Origin: Streptomyces venezuelae
GTDB taxonomy: Bacteria; Actinomycetota; Actinomycetes; Streptomycetales; Streptomycetaceae
Assembly: GCF_008642355.1 (NCBI RefSeq)
Contig: NZ_CP029193.1
Coordinates: 7,092,001-7,156,000, forward strand
Length of the DNA stretch: 64,000 nt
Direction: 5' to 3'
Positions 1 through 7,684 of the stretch are shown piece after piece. Position 1 is the first letter of the stretch. Each line of letters begins with the position of its first letter. The position numbers and the translations under genes were made by a program. Below the pieces are notes generated by a model, which was given only the letters and a program-made list of their open reading frames with translations, did no database searches and was not told the origin of the DNA.

Positions 1-7
1 GAGAGCC

Positions 8-67
8 GTCGTGACGTGGGGGACACCGTCGTGAAGTGGGGACCACCATCGTGAAATGGGGCATCGC
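8..67. repeat. three tandem 20-bp near-repeats over a start region
   Basis: Three consecutive 20-base units (8-27, 28-47, 48-67) share the pattern CRTCGTGAMRTGGGG plus five variable bases. Each unit carries a GTGA at the same place (11, 31, 51). The period is not a multiple of three, so the three GTG codons fall in three different frames; only the one at 51 (and a GTG at 36) reads into the oxidoreductase. A preceding gene, outside the window, could end at one of the TGA codons in a GTGA overlap. Confidence 0.6.
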
Positions 68-1001
68 CGGATACGGCGACATCGTGACCCGCCGCGTCCT
101 GCCCGCCCTGCACGCCCTCGGCGAGCAACCCGCGGCCCTCTGGGGCCGCGACCCGCACCGCGCCGCACGCACCGCCGAGCGCCACGGCGTCGCCAGATCC
201 GGCGCCGACGTCGACGTACTGCTGACCGGCGTCGACGCCGTCTACATCGCCACGCCCGTCGTACGCCATGTGCCGCTCGCCCGTGCCGTCCTGGACGCGG
301 GCCTGCCCGTCCTGATCGAGAAGCCGCTCGCGGGCGGCCTCGACACCGGGGGCGCGCTCGACACGGCGGGGCGGTGCGCGGGAGTCGCCTACTACCGCAG
401 GCTCGCGCCCGCCGTACGACGGCTGCGCGAGGAGCTCGACGGCTGGACGCCCGACCTGGTCGATGTGCACTTCCGGTGCGCCTTCGCGCCGGGCCCCGAC
501 GACCCGATGCGCTGGCGCACCGACCCCGCCCTGTCCGGCGGCGGGGTCCTCGCGGACGCGGGAAGCCACCGGATCGACCTGCTGCTCCATCTGTTCGGGC
601 GGCCGTACGAGCTGACGGCCCGGCTCGGCGACCGCTTTCCGCGCGGCGCGGAACGACGCGCCGAACTCACCTTGAATTGGCGCTCCGGACTGCGGGCGCA
701 CTGCCTCGTGGAGTGGGGCAGCGGCCCACCCGTGGACCGCTTCCGGCTCACGGGCGGTGAACGGACCCTGACGTTGGCACCGCTCGACGCGGGCCGTATC
801 GACGCACCCCCGCACCCTCCGCTCCTGCTGCCACCGCCCGCCAACCCTCACCAGCCCCTGCTCGCCGACTTCGCGGCCGCCGTGGCGGCGGGGCGGGAGC
901 CGGTGTGCCCGGTGGCGGAGGGGCGCCTCGTCGACGACGTGATCGTGGCGGCGGAGCGGTCGGACGCGGCGGGCGGACGCCCGGTGCGGACAGGGGGGTG
1001 A
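51..1001 (+). CDS. Gfo/Idh/MocA family NAD(P)-dependent oxidoreductase
   Basis: Probably a cytosolic NAD(P)-linked dehydrogenase acting on a sugar, cyclitol or similar alcohol. The protein (316 aa from the GTG at 51) opens with a Rossmann strand and GIAGYG (residues 4-9). It has the family EKP motif near residues 90-92 (the lysine is usually catalytic) and DAGSHRID near 169-176, typical of the MocA C-terminal half. An in-frame GTG at 36 would add five residues; the GGGGA 9-14 bases before 51 favours the shorter form. It converges on the PhyH gene with 24 bases between the stops. The start lies inside a 20-bp triplication. The substrate is unknown; the neighbouring biosynthetic genes suggest a role in the same pathway. 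Confidence 0.85.
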   Translation: MKWGIAGYGDIVTRRVLPALHALGEQPAALWGRDPHRAARTAERHGVARSGADVDVLLTGVDAVYIATPVVRHVPLARAVLDAGLPVLIEKPLAGGLDTGGALDTAGRCAGVAYYRRLAPAVRRLREELDGWTPDLVDVHFRCAFAPGPDDPMRWRTDPALSGGGVLADAGSHRIDLLLHLFGRPYELTARLGDRFPRGAERRAELTLNWRSGLRAHCLVEWGSGPPVDRFRLTGGERTLTLAPLDAGRIDAPPHPPLLLPPPANPHQPLLADFAAAVAAGREPVCPVAEGRLVDDVIVAAERSDAAGGRPVRTGG

Positions 1002-1025
1002 GGAAAGCGTGCGGGGTGCGGCGGA

Positions 1026-1886
1026 TCACGCCCCGTCATCGGCCGACCAGGGGCGGAGCCAGCGCGGGTCCGGGCTGTCGTCGGAGCGCACGAAACGCGT
1101 GTCCACGGAGAGCCGCATCGTGTCCGTCGTCGTGTCCAGGGACGCGTGGATGATGCGCGGCAGGTGCACCATCACGTCGCCCGCCGCGAAGTCCGCGTAC
1201 AGCCAGCGGCGACCGAGCGTGCGGGCGGTCAGCTCCAGGTCGTGGCAGATCTGCCGCCGGTCGCCCGGCCGGTCGGTGATGTCGCGCAGCGGGGCGTACT
1301 CCGCGGACGGCAGCCGGTGGGAGCCCTCCAGATAGACCAGGGCGCCGGTGGGCGGAGGGCAGTCGCCGACCGGGATCCAGAAGGTGACGACGCGTGGCGA
1401 CCCCTCGTCCATGTAGTCGAGGTCGACGTGGGCGCGGGAGGCGCGGCGGGTGCCGCGGTGGAAGTGGCGCAGGATGCGACGCGGCAGCATCTCCGCCTTG
1501 GCGTCGAGGAGTTGACCGGCCAGCTCGGACAGGACCGGGTTCGCCACGAACTGGGCGAAGGGCTCCGAGCGGACGAACGCGTACGCCGGATGCCCCACCA
1601 CGCCGTACTCCGGCACGCCCTCGGGCACGCGGCCCGAGAACACGCCGTCCTCGGGCGGACTGCCCGGCGCCAGAAGGCCCGGCGGGAAGAGCGAGAAGTA
1701 CCGGCCGCGGAGCCGCAGCACCTCCGCGCGGTCGAGCAGCCCCGGCAGGTACAGGTAGCCGTCCGCGTGCAGCCGCTCCCGCAGCGCGCCGGCGTCCCTC
1801 GTCCCGAGCAGGTCCGCACTGCCGCGCAGCGGGCCGAAGAGCTCCGGCGTGAAAGGTATCGGTACGCCGTTCGACGACAGGTTCAC
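1026..1886 (-). CDS. PhyH-type Fe(II)/2-oxoglutarate dioxygenase
   Basis: A 286-aa protein of the phytanoyl-CoA dioxygenase family, non-heme iron enzymes that usually hydroxylate small molecules with 2-oxoglutarate and O2. The iron-binding HxD motif is visible as H153-V-D155. The distal histidine is H241 or H247, followed by an arginine (R258) placed to bind 2-oxoglutarate. The start is a GTG at 1886, 49 bases after the stop of the EhpF-like gene on the same strand, so it is probably the last gene of that leftward operon. It likely tailors the operon product. The substrate cannot be predicted from sequence. Confidence 0.82.
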   Translation of the reverse strand: MNLSSNGVPIPFTPELFGPLRGSADLLGTRDAGALRERLHADGYLYLPGLLDRAEVLRLRGRYFSLFPPGLLAPGSPPEDGVFSGRVPEGVPEYGVVGHPAYAFVRSEPFAQFVANPVLSELAGQLLDAKAEMLPRRILRHFHRGTRRASRAHVDLDYMDEGSPRVVTFWIPVGDCPPPTGALVYLEGSHRLPSAEYAPLRDITDRPGDRRQICHDLELTARTLGRRWLYADFAAGDVMVHLPRIIHASLDTTTDTMRLSVDTRFVRSDDSPDPRWLRPWSADDGA

Positions 1887-1935
1887 GATGCGTGTCCCTC
1901 GATCCTTCGGGTCGGTGGACCGGCCTGCGGCCCGG

Positions 1936-3051
1936 TCAGTAGACGCCTTCCACCGCCTCGTCGGCGGTCCCGGGCTCCACGAAGGGCCGCACGGCGGCCA
2001 CCCCGTCCCAGGGGAACCACGGATGCGGCCCGGTCCTGACCGCGCTGTCCCGCTCCAGGAGGTTCGGCAGGAACAGGTCCTCCAGGAGTGTCGTGGCGCG
2101 CACCCGGCCCCGCTGCCCGACCTCGACCTCGCGCCACGGGTCGGAGTCGTCGACGACCTTCAGGACCGCGAAGGGCGGCGGCAGGTGATAGGAGTGCCCG
2201 GTGCCGCCCGCCCCGGTGGGGGCGCCCGCCACGGGATCGGCTTGCAGGGCATGGCCGACCAGTGTGTTCCCGTACGTGTCGATCCACTCGACGTCCACCA
2301 GATGTTCCTCGCGCAGGAACGCGGCCTCGGCGGCGGTGCACGAGGTGCCGCCGGTGCAGACCGCGCGGATGCCGTACGTGTGCAGGGGCCGGGGCAGCCG
2401 CATCGCGAGCTCGACGAGGAGCCGGGAGGTCGTGAAGAGCAGCGACGGGCGCTCTGCGGCGAGCAGCGCGAGGGTCTGGTCGACCAGGTGCGCGGTGTAG
2501 CCGTCGGCCTCGCCCCCCGCGCGCAGCGCCGCCTTCACCCAGCGCGGATCGAAGTCGATGGCGTGGACGGCGCCGCGCCAGCTGTCCGCGAGGCCCTCCA
2601 CGAAGTGCCCGTACGCGTGCGGACCGCTCGGCGTCATCGCGAGGATGTCGCCGCCCGCCACCCCGCGCGCCTCTAGCACGGTGCGGTAGATCTCCACGTC
2701 GTACGCGAGGCGGGTGACGTTGACGATCCGGCAGGGCGGGCCCGTGGTGCCGCCCGTCTCGAAGACCCGGAAGGGCCGGTCGCGGTAGCCGCGCGGGAGC
2801 AGGTCGCGGGCGTTCGCGGCGCGCAGCTCGGCCTTGTCGAAGAGGCCGAAGCGGTCCAGGTCGGCGAAGCCGCCGATGTCCTCGACCGGATCGAAGCCGA
2901 GCTTTCCGCGTCGCGCGACCCAGAAGGGGCTGCCGGTCTCCGCGTCGAAGTGCCAGCGCATCATGCGGCGCGTCCATGTGTCGAGGCCGATGCCGAGCTC
3001 CGGGACGCGCTCGCGCAGCCTGTCGGGCAGGGCGGCGAAGGCGGTGTTCAT
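1936..3051 (-). CDS. EhpF-like adenylating enzyme lacking the C-terminal domain
   Basis: A 371-aa member of the ANL (acyl-CoA synthetase/phenylacetate-CoA ligase) superfamily. The P-loop-like GGTTGPP lies at residues 100-106. The protein stops after the large N-terminal domain, so the mobile C-terminal domain that normally drives thioester formation is absent. The same architecture and size (about 41 kDa) are known for EhpF of Pantoea griseoluteic acid biosynthesis, proposed to make an acyl-adenylate that EhpG reduces to an aldehyde. An EhpG/LuxC-like gene lies directly upstream with a 10-base gap, which supports a matching role here. The ATG at 3051 follows GAGG. Inference: activates a carboxylic acid intermediate as an adenylate. 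A phenylacetate-CoA-ligase-like or LuxE-like role is the alternative. Confidence 0.7.
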   Translation of the reverse strand: MNTAFAALPDRLRERVPELGIGLDTWTRRMMRWHFDAETGSPFWVARRGKLGFDPVEDIGGFADLDRFGLFDKAELRAANARDLLPRGYRDRPFRVFETGGTTGPPCRIVNVTRLAYDVEIYRTVLEARGVAGGDILAMTPSGPHAYGHFVEGLADSWRGAVHAIDFDPRWVKAALRAGGEADGYTAHLVDQTLALLAAERPSLLFTTSRLLVELAMRLPRPLHTYGIRAVCTGGTSCTAAEAAFLREEHLVDVEWIDTYGNTLVGHALQADPVAGAPTGAGGTGHSYHLPPPFAVLKVVDDSDPWREVEVGQRGRVRATTLLEDLFLPNLLERDSAVRTGPHPWFPWDGVAAVRPFVEPGTADEAVEGVY

Positions 3052-3061
3052 GCGGGGGGCC

Positions 3062-4270
3062 TCACTTCGCTGGGCGGTACACGAACAGGGAGTCGGCGGC
3101 GATGGCGTCCGCGGCACCGGGGGAGGCGCTCAGGACGGCGGCGAAGGGGAAGGGGGTTTCATGGCCGATCAGCGGATGGGACGCCGGGGTGTCGGTGTCG
3201 CGCGCGTACGACGTCACCGGGCCGTCCAGGAGGACGAGGTGGGGCAGCGCGTACACGTCGTCGGCCGCGGTGCGGAGCACGGGCGGCCTGCGGGTCAGGA
3301 TGCGGTCGCCGGGGCGGAGGCGGTCACGGACGCCGTGCGTCGCGCGCTGTGCCGCGCCCGGCTCGCGGAAGGCGGTCAGCGGCATCGGCCCGTCCGGGGG
3401 CAGCGCGTCGAGGGCGGCGGCGAGGCGCTGCGCCAGGGCCGCGGCGGCGTCGGGCTTCTCGCAGACGACGGTCCGTACGTTGCTGCAGAAGCGCCCGGAG
3501 TCCGCCGCGATCAGCGGCAGCAGCCAGGCCACGGCGTCGTCCGTCGGCATGTCGGGCGGCACGAGCGCGCAGCCGCGCCCCGGGCCGTGCAGGGTGAGCG
3601 CGGGGGAGGAGCGGACGGAGGTGGCGAGTCCGGTGCCGCCGAAGACGACGTGCCGGTCGGTGAGCCGTAACAGGCCGTGCAGGAAACGCTGTTCGCCGGG
3701 GTAGAAGCCGAGGCGGGCCCGGGGCCAGCCGGCCGCGAGGAGGGCGGCGACGAGGCGGGCCGCGGAGAGCGGTTCGCGGCGGCTCGGGCGCAGCCACACC
3801 CCCGCCGAGCGCTCGGCCTGGTCGCAGACCGCGTCCAGACAGGTGAAGGTGTTGCCGGGCAGCGCGACCAGGGCGAGCGCGTCGTCGGGCTCGGGGGCGT
3901 CGTCCTTCTTCAGGACGCCGTCCCGCAGCATCGCGCACCACCGGTCCACCAGAGGACCCGGCAGCCCCGCGCTCTCCCACAGCGCCGAGCGGAACGCCTC
4001 GCCGCTCTGTTCACCGAGGCCCCCGACGGTGAGGGTGCCGCTGTCGAACAACTCCAGAGCGGTGAGCAGGAGTTCACGGCGCCCGGTGAGGAGGGGCAGG
4101 GCGGGCAGAGCACGGTCCCACCAGCGCCGGTCGGCGTGGGCGACGATCTCCGGCACCAGCGCGAGCTCCCGTCCTGCCGGGCCGGGCAGGTGCGTCCGGT
4201 CGAGGGAGGTGTGCCATTCCCCTCTGCGGAAGGCGGAGATCGTCTCTGTCGCGGAGTCTCCTGCCGTCAC
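3062..4270 (-). CDS. LuxC/EhpG-like acyl reductase (aldehyde dehydrogenase fold)
   Basis: A 402-aa protein resembling LuxC-type acyl reductases, which reduce an activated acyl group to an aldehyde with NAD(P)H. Visible features are an ALDH-like cofactor region with LPGN at 138-141, FGGTG at 210-214, and SGRFCSNV with the likely nucleophile C262. The GTG start at 4270 overlaps the aminotransferase stop by four bases (GTGA), so translation is probably coupled. Leu201 is encoded by TTA (3668-3670). TTA is rare in Streptomyces and needs the bldA tRNA, so expression may be developmentally controlled. Next to the EhpF-like gene it forms a two-gene carboxylate-to-aldehyde module. A standard ALDH of unknown substrate is the alternative reading. 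Confidence 0.68.
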   Translation of the reverse strand: MTAGDSATETISAFRRGEWHTSLDRTHLPGPAGRELALVPEIVAHADRRWWDRALPALPLLTGRRELLLTALELFDSGTLTVGGLGEQSGEAFRSALWESAGLPGPLVDRWCAMLRDGVLKKDDAPEPDDALALVALPGNTFTCLDAVCDQAERSAGVWLRPSRREPLSAARLVAALLAAGWPRARLGFYPGEQRFLHGLLRLTDRHVVFGGTGLATSVRSSPALTLHGPGRGCALVPPDMPTDDAVAWLLPLIAADSGRFCSNVRTVVCEKPDAAAALAQRLAAALDALPPDGPMPLTAFREPGAAQRATHGVRDRLRPGDRILTRRPPVLRTAADDVYALPHLVLLDGPVTSYARDTDTPASHPLIGHETPFPFAAVLSASPGAADAIAADSLFVYRPAK

Positions 4271-6384
4271 GGCAGCTCGCTGCGGAGTGCGGTGACCACC
4301 CGGACCTGTTCGGTCTCCGTGAGGGACGGATACAGCGGCAGGGCGACGTGGTGCCGCGCGAACCATCGGGCACGCTCGAACGGCCCGTCCGCAGAGTCGA
4401 GGTGTCGCCGGGACGCGAACTGCGGGTGGTCGCACAGCAAGTGGTCGTAGACCTCTCCGGCCAGCGCCACACCGTGCCGCTCCCGCAGGAGCTTCTTCAG
4501 GAGCGGCCGGTCCAGCGGCCCTTCGGGGTCCAGGTAGGCCAGGTACTTGTAGTAGTTGCTGTCGGCTGCCGCGGGCACGGCGTGCGGGCGGATGCCCGGG
4601 ACGTCCGCGAGCAGCACGTCGTAGCGGGCGGCGAGCGCCCGGCGCGCGGCCAGCGTGCCGGAGAAACGCTCCAGGTCCACCGTGCCGACGGCCGCGTGCA
4701 GTTCGCTCAGCCGCCAGTTGCCGCCTGGCCGGTCGTGCAGTGTGGAGCCCTGGGCGCTCTTGCCGTGGTCGCGCCACCGCCGCACCTGTTCCAGGTCGTC
4801 CGCCGACCCGGCCGACAGCAGACCTCCCTCGCCGCTCACCGCGACCTTCGTGGGGTAGAACGAGAACGCGCCGAACCGCCCGAAGCTCCCCGCGGGGCGC
4901 CCGTCGAGCGTGGCACCGAAGGCGTGCGCCGCGTCCTCCACGACGGGGATGCCCCGCCGACGGCAGAGGTCGAGCGCCGGGTCGAGGGAGGGCGAGACGA
5001 TGCCGCCGATGTGGACGGGCAGCACGGCGGCGGTGTCGGGGTGCCGTTCGAGGGCGGCGCGCAGGGCGTCCGGGTCCATGCCGAGACCGTCGAGCTCGAT
5101 GTCGACGAAGCGCACGGACGCCCCGGCGCGCACGGCCGAGGCAGCCGTCGCGAAGAACGTGTTGACCGGTACGAGCACCGTGCGGCCCGCCACGCCGATG
5201 ATGCGCAGCGCGATCTCCAGCGCCGCCGAGCCCGACGCGACCGCGGCGGTTCCCGTGCCGGTCCACGGACGGGCCAGCTCCTCGAAGCGGGCCACTTGCG
5301 GGCCCTGCGTGAGGACGCCGGAGGAGAGCGCGGCGTCGACGCGGTCCAGCACGGTGCGGCGCTCGTCGACCTCGAAGTGGATGCGCTGGGCGGGCACTTG
5401 GGGGTCGGTGTGTTGCCGGTGGCGGGTCACGGTGAGCGTGCGGGTGAAGAAGTCCGCCGCGTGGCCGACGTGGGTGCCGTGTCCCATGTCCAGCGCGTGG
5501 ACCTCGGCCTCGGCGCCGGTGCTCGCGTACGTCTCGCGGACCGCGTCGGCGGCGGCGCGCGCGTCGTCGGGGTCCAAGTAGGAGTCAGCGGTGCCGTATT
5601 GCAGCTGGAGCGGGGCCGGGGCGAGGCCGCCGTACAGGTCGGGCAGGTCGGCGTACTCCAGGATGCCGGGGAGCACCGCGCCCTCGTGGCCGGTCAGCAG
5701 CCGCTCGAACAGGGCCGGGTACGTGCCGATGTGGCCGGCCGCGCAGAGCGGGAGGTCCCGGCGTCCGGAGAGCAGCGCCGTGTGCAGGGCGACGGCCGCG
5801 CCGAGACTGTGGCCGAAGAGGCCGATGCGGAGCGGGTCGACGCGCGGGTGGGCGGCGAGAACGTCGAGGGCGCCCAGGGCGTCGCCGGTGAGGGCGCCGA
5901 GCAGGGAGCGGCCGGTGAGCGCGAACGCGTGGGCCAGCAGTGTCCCCTCGTCCCGCCCCGCCCTGCGTCCGGCGTCCAGGCCGCCGCCGATGCCGTGGTC
6001 GAAGGCGAGCGTGACGAAACCGGCCCGCGCCAGCTGTTCGGCGACGTTGCGGTCGGGGTGGTCCGGCGGGACGTCTCCGGTGAGCTGGTCCAGGCGGGCG
6101 TTCCTGCCGCCGAGGACGAGGACGGCGGGTCGGGGCGTCGCATTCGGTCCGGGTGCCGCGTCGGACGGGGCGAGGAGTGTGCCGTCGAAGGAGCCGCGTA
6201 CGGGGGAGCGGAGCACGAGACGCTCGTGGTGCAGTCCTTCGCGTACCGACGCCGTGCTGTCGGCGACGGCGAGCGGGGCCCGTTCGACACGGGCCAGCCG
6301 CTCGACGACGGCACGCACGCCGATCCTGGTGTGCCGCAGGGTCGGCTCGGTGGCGAGGAGCCGACGTAGGTGGCGTAGTTGCAT
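4267..6384 (-). CDS. alpha/beta-hydrolase fused to DegT/DnrJ/EryC1 aminotransferase
   Basis: One uninterrupted 705-aa reading frame with two complete enzymes. Residues about 1-318 are an alpha/beta-hydrolase with nucleophile motif GHSLG (S193), a probable acid at D267 or D271 and a histidine at H302 or H305. Residues about 335-705 are a type I PLP aminotransferase of the DegT/DnrJ/EryC1 family, with FSFYPTK placing the PLP lysine at K513 and GEGG following. An in-frame GTG at codon 319 (5430) could start the aminotransferase alone, but no Shine-Dalgarno sequence precedes it. The ATG at 6384 is seven bases after the radical SAM stop. Inference: the aminotransferase converts the aldehyde or ketone made by neighbouring enzymes to an amine, and the hydrolase removes an acyl or ester group. 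Confidence 0.82.
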   Translation of the reverse strand: MQLRHLRRLLATEPTLRHTRIGVRAVVERLARVERAPLAVADSTASVREGLHHERLVLRSPVRGSFDGTLLAPSDAAPGPNATPRPAVLVLGGRNARLDQLTGDVPPDHPDRNVAEQLARAGFVTLAFDHGIGGGLDAGRRAGRDEGTLLAHAFALTGRSLLGALTGDALGALDVLAAHPRVDPLRIGLFGHSLGAAVALHTALLSGRRDLPLCAAGHIGTYPALFERLLTGHEGAVLPGILEYADLPDLYGGLAPAPLQLQYGTADSYLDPDDARAAADAVRETYASTGAEAEVHALDMGHGTHVGHAADFFTRTLTVTRHRQHTDPQVPAQRIHFEVDERRTVLDRVDAALSSGVLTQGPQVARFEELARPWTGTGTAAVASGSAALEIALRIIGVAGRTVLVPVNTFFATAASAVRAGASVRFVDIELDGLGMDPDALRAALERHPDTAAVLPVHIGGIVSPSLDPALDLCRRRGIPVVEDAAHAFGATLDGRPAGSFGRFGAFSFYPTKVAVSGEGGLLSAGSADDLEQVRRWRDHGKSAQGSTLHDRPGGNWRLSELHAAVGTVDLERFSGTLAARRALAARYDVLLADVPGIRPHAVPAAADSNYYKYLAYLDPEGPLDRPLLKKLLRERHGVALAGEVYDHLLCDHPQFASRRHLDSADGPFERARWFARHHVALPLYPSLTETEQVRVVTALRSELP

Positions 6385-6391
6385 GTGCGGC

Positions 6392-7597
6392 TCAGACGAA
6401 GTCGCCGTGCAGGGTGCTCGGCACTTCCAGCGCGTAGGCGTCCAGCGCGTCGTCGAGTTTGACCTGACCGCGTTTGAGGAGTTCGAGGAGCTCGTTCTGG
6501 GGGCGGTAGAAGCACGACTTGCACAGGTCGGTCCTGCGCGGGTTGGACGCCTCCCATTCGGCGCGCGGCCCGCCCTCCAGGACGTCCGCGTACCCCTGTT
6601 CGACGACATTGCCGATCAGGTAGCGGCTGTTGAGGTGGACCTGCGGGCACGGGTAGAGATTCCCGTCGGCGCCGACGGCCGTCACGAACCGGCTGTAGTG
6701 GCAGTGCTCGAAGTCGCCCTCTACCTCTTCCACCTGGTCCATCGGCCCACGGTCGAGTTTCGGGACCGACACCTCGAAGTCTTCCGTGGAGAGGGCGGCG
6801 GCGCGGGTGAGGGAATCGGAGATCTCCGGCATCACGGATTCGATGGTTTCGTGGCCGAGGGCGCTGTAGAACTCGGGTTCGAAACGCACGTAATGCGCGC
6901 CGGACTCGCGGGCGATGTGGGCCGCCTCCATGATCTCCCGGTAGTTCTGCAGGGTGATCACGTAGTTGAAGCCGATGCGGAAGTCCGGGTCGACGGCGTT
7001 CTCGCGGAGCCTGCCGACCGAGCCGATGAACTTCGAGAACGTCTGCTCGCGGTCGCGTGTGATGTCGTCGAAGGTGGCTTCGGTGCCGGCGTTCAGGCCG
7101 ATGCGGACCCAGGTGTGCGTCTCCGCGACGCAGTCGGCGACCTTGGGGCGGCCGAGGCGCGATCCGTTGGTGATCAGCCCGATCCGCAGCCCCGCCGCGT
7201 GGCCGGCCCGGCAGATGTCCGCGTAGCCGGGGTGGATGGTGCATTCGCCGCTGCCGCAGAACGTGACGGCGCGGCCGTCGTTGGCGGCGAACTCGCGGAG
7301 CAGTGTCACCGCCTTGTCGGTCGCGATCGAATCCTTGAACGAGAACAGGTCGTAGAACTGCTCCTCGTTCGGAGAGTGGAAGTTGCAGAAATTGCAACGC
7401 ATATTGCAGGCGCCCATGATGCCGATCCGCATGTGGACGGGCTTGATCTCCTCGCCCGCCACGAAACGCCGCAGCAATTCGCCGTGCGCCAGGACCTTCT
7501 GCGGTGAGTGGGCCTGATCGAGACTGACGATGGGCAGGCCTTCACGATTCTGGGGGGCTGCCATTTTGATGTCGCCGGAACCGGGTGTGCTGTTCAC
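6392..7597 (-). CDS. radical SAM protein with SPASM/twitch-like C-terminus
   Basis: A cytosolic radical SAM enzyme (401 aa from the GTG at 7597). The 4Fe-4S motif CNMRCNFC supplies C64, C68 and C71. A second cysteine set at about 299, 317, 359 and 362 suggests an auxiliary cluster as in SPASM/twitch enzymes. Beside a DegT aminotransferase and a Gfo/Idh/MocA enzyme this recalls aminocyclitol pathways, where BtrN-type enzymes oxidise an alcohol, but no cyclitol synthase is in view. The GTG follows a GGGGGG tract; the ATG at 7564 is a possible alternative. ATG codons further upstream lie inside the promoter at 7651-7679 and are excluded. First gene of the leftward operon. Reaction unknown. Confidence 0.85.
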   Translation of the reverse strand: MNSTPGSGDIKMAAPQNREGLPIVSLDQAHSPQKVLAHGELLRRFVAGEEIKPVHMRIGIMGACNMRCNFCNFHSPNEEQFYDLFSFKDSIATDKAVTLLREFAANDGRAVTFCGSGECTIHPGYADICRAGHAAGLRIGLITNGSRLGRPKVADCVAETHTWVRIGLNAGTEATFDDITRDREQTFSKFIGSVGRLRENAVDPDFRIGFNYVITLQNYREIMEAAHIARESGAHYVRFEPEFYSALGHETIESVMPEISDSLTRAAALSTEDFEVSVPKLDRGPMDQVEEVEGDFEHCHYSRFVTAVGADGNLYPCPQVHLNSRYLIGNVVEQGYADVLEGGPRAEWEASNPRRTDLCKSCFYRPQNELLELLKRGQVKLDDALDAYALEVPSTLHGDFV

Positions 7598-7650
7598 GAA
7601 CCCCCCACGCGAGATCGAGGTGCGGTGTCGTTCTTCTGGCGGTTCTCGGG

Positions 7651-7679
7651 ACATTAGGGAGCGCCACAAAGGCTGTCAA
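7651..7679 (-). promoter_or_regulatory. vegetative-type promoter of the biosynthetic operon
   Basis: On the minus strand TTGACA (7679-7674) is followed after exactly 17 bases by TAATGT (7656-7651), a near-consensus sigma-70/HrdB promoter. Transcription would begin near 7644, about 47 bases before the GTG at 7597. It lies between the TetR stop and the radical SAM gene, both on this strand. Confidence 0.75.
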
Positions 7680-7684
7680 TGGGT

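Noticed and set aside
1936-4270. Phenazine biosynthesis cluster
   Set aside because: Only the EhpF/EhpG-like tailoring pair is present; no phzA-G-type core genes are in the window.
7598-7669. Upstream ATG starts for the radical SAM protein
   Set aside because: They lie within or before the TTGACA/TAATGT promoter, so they would not be on the transcript.
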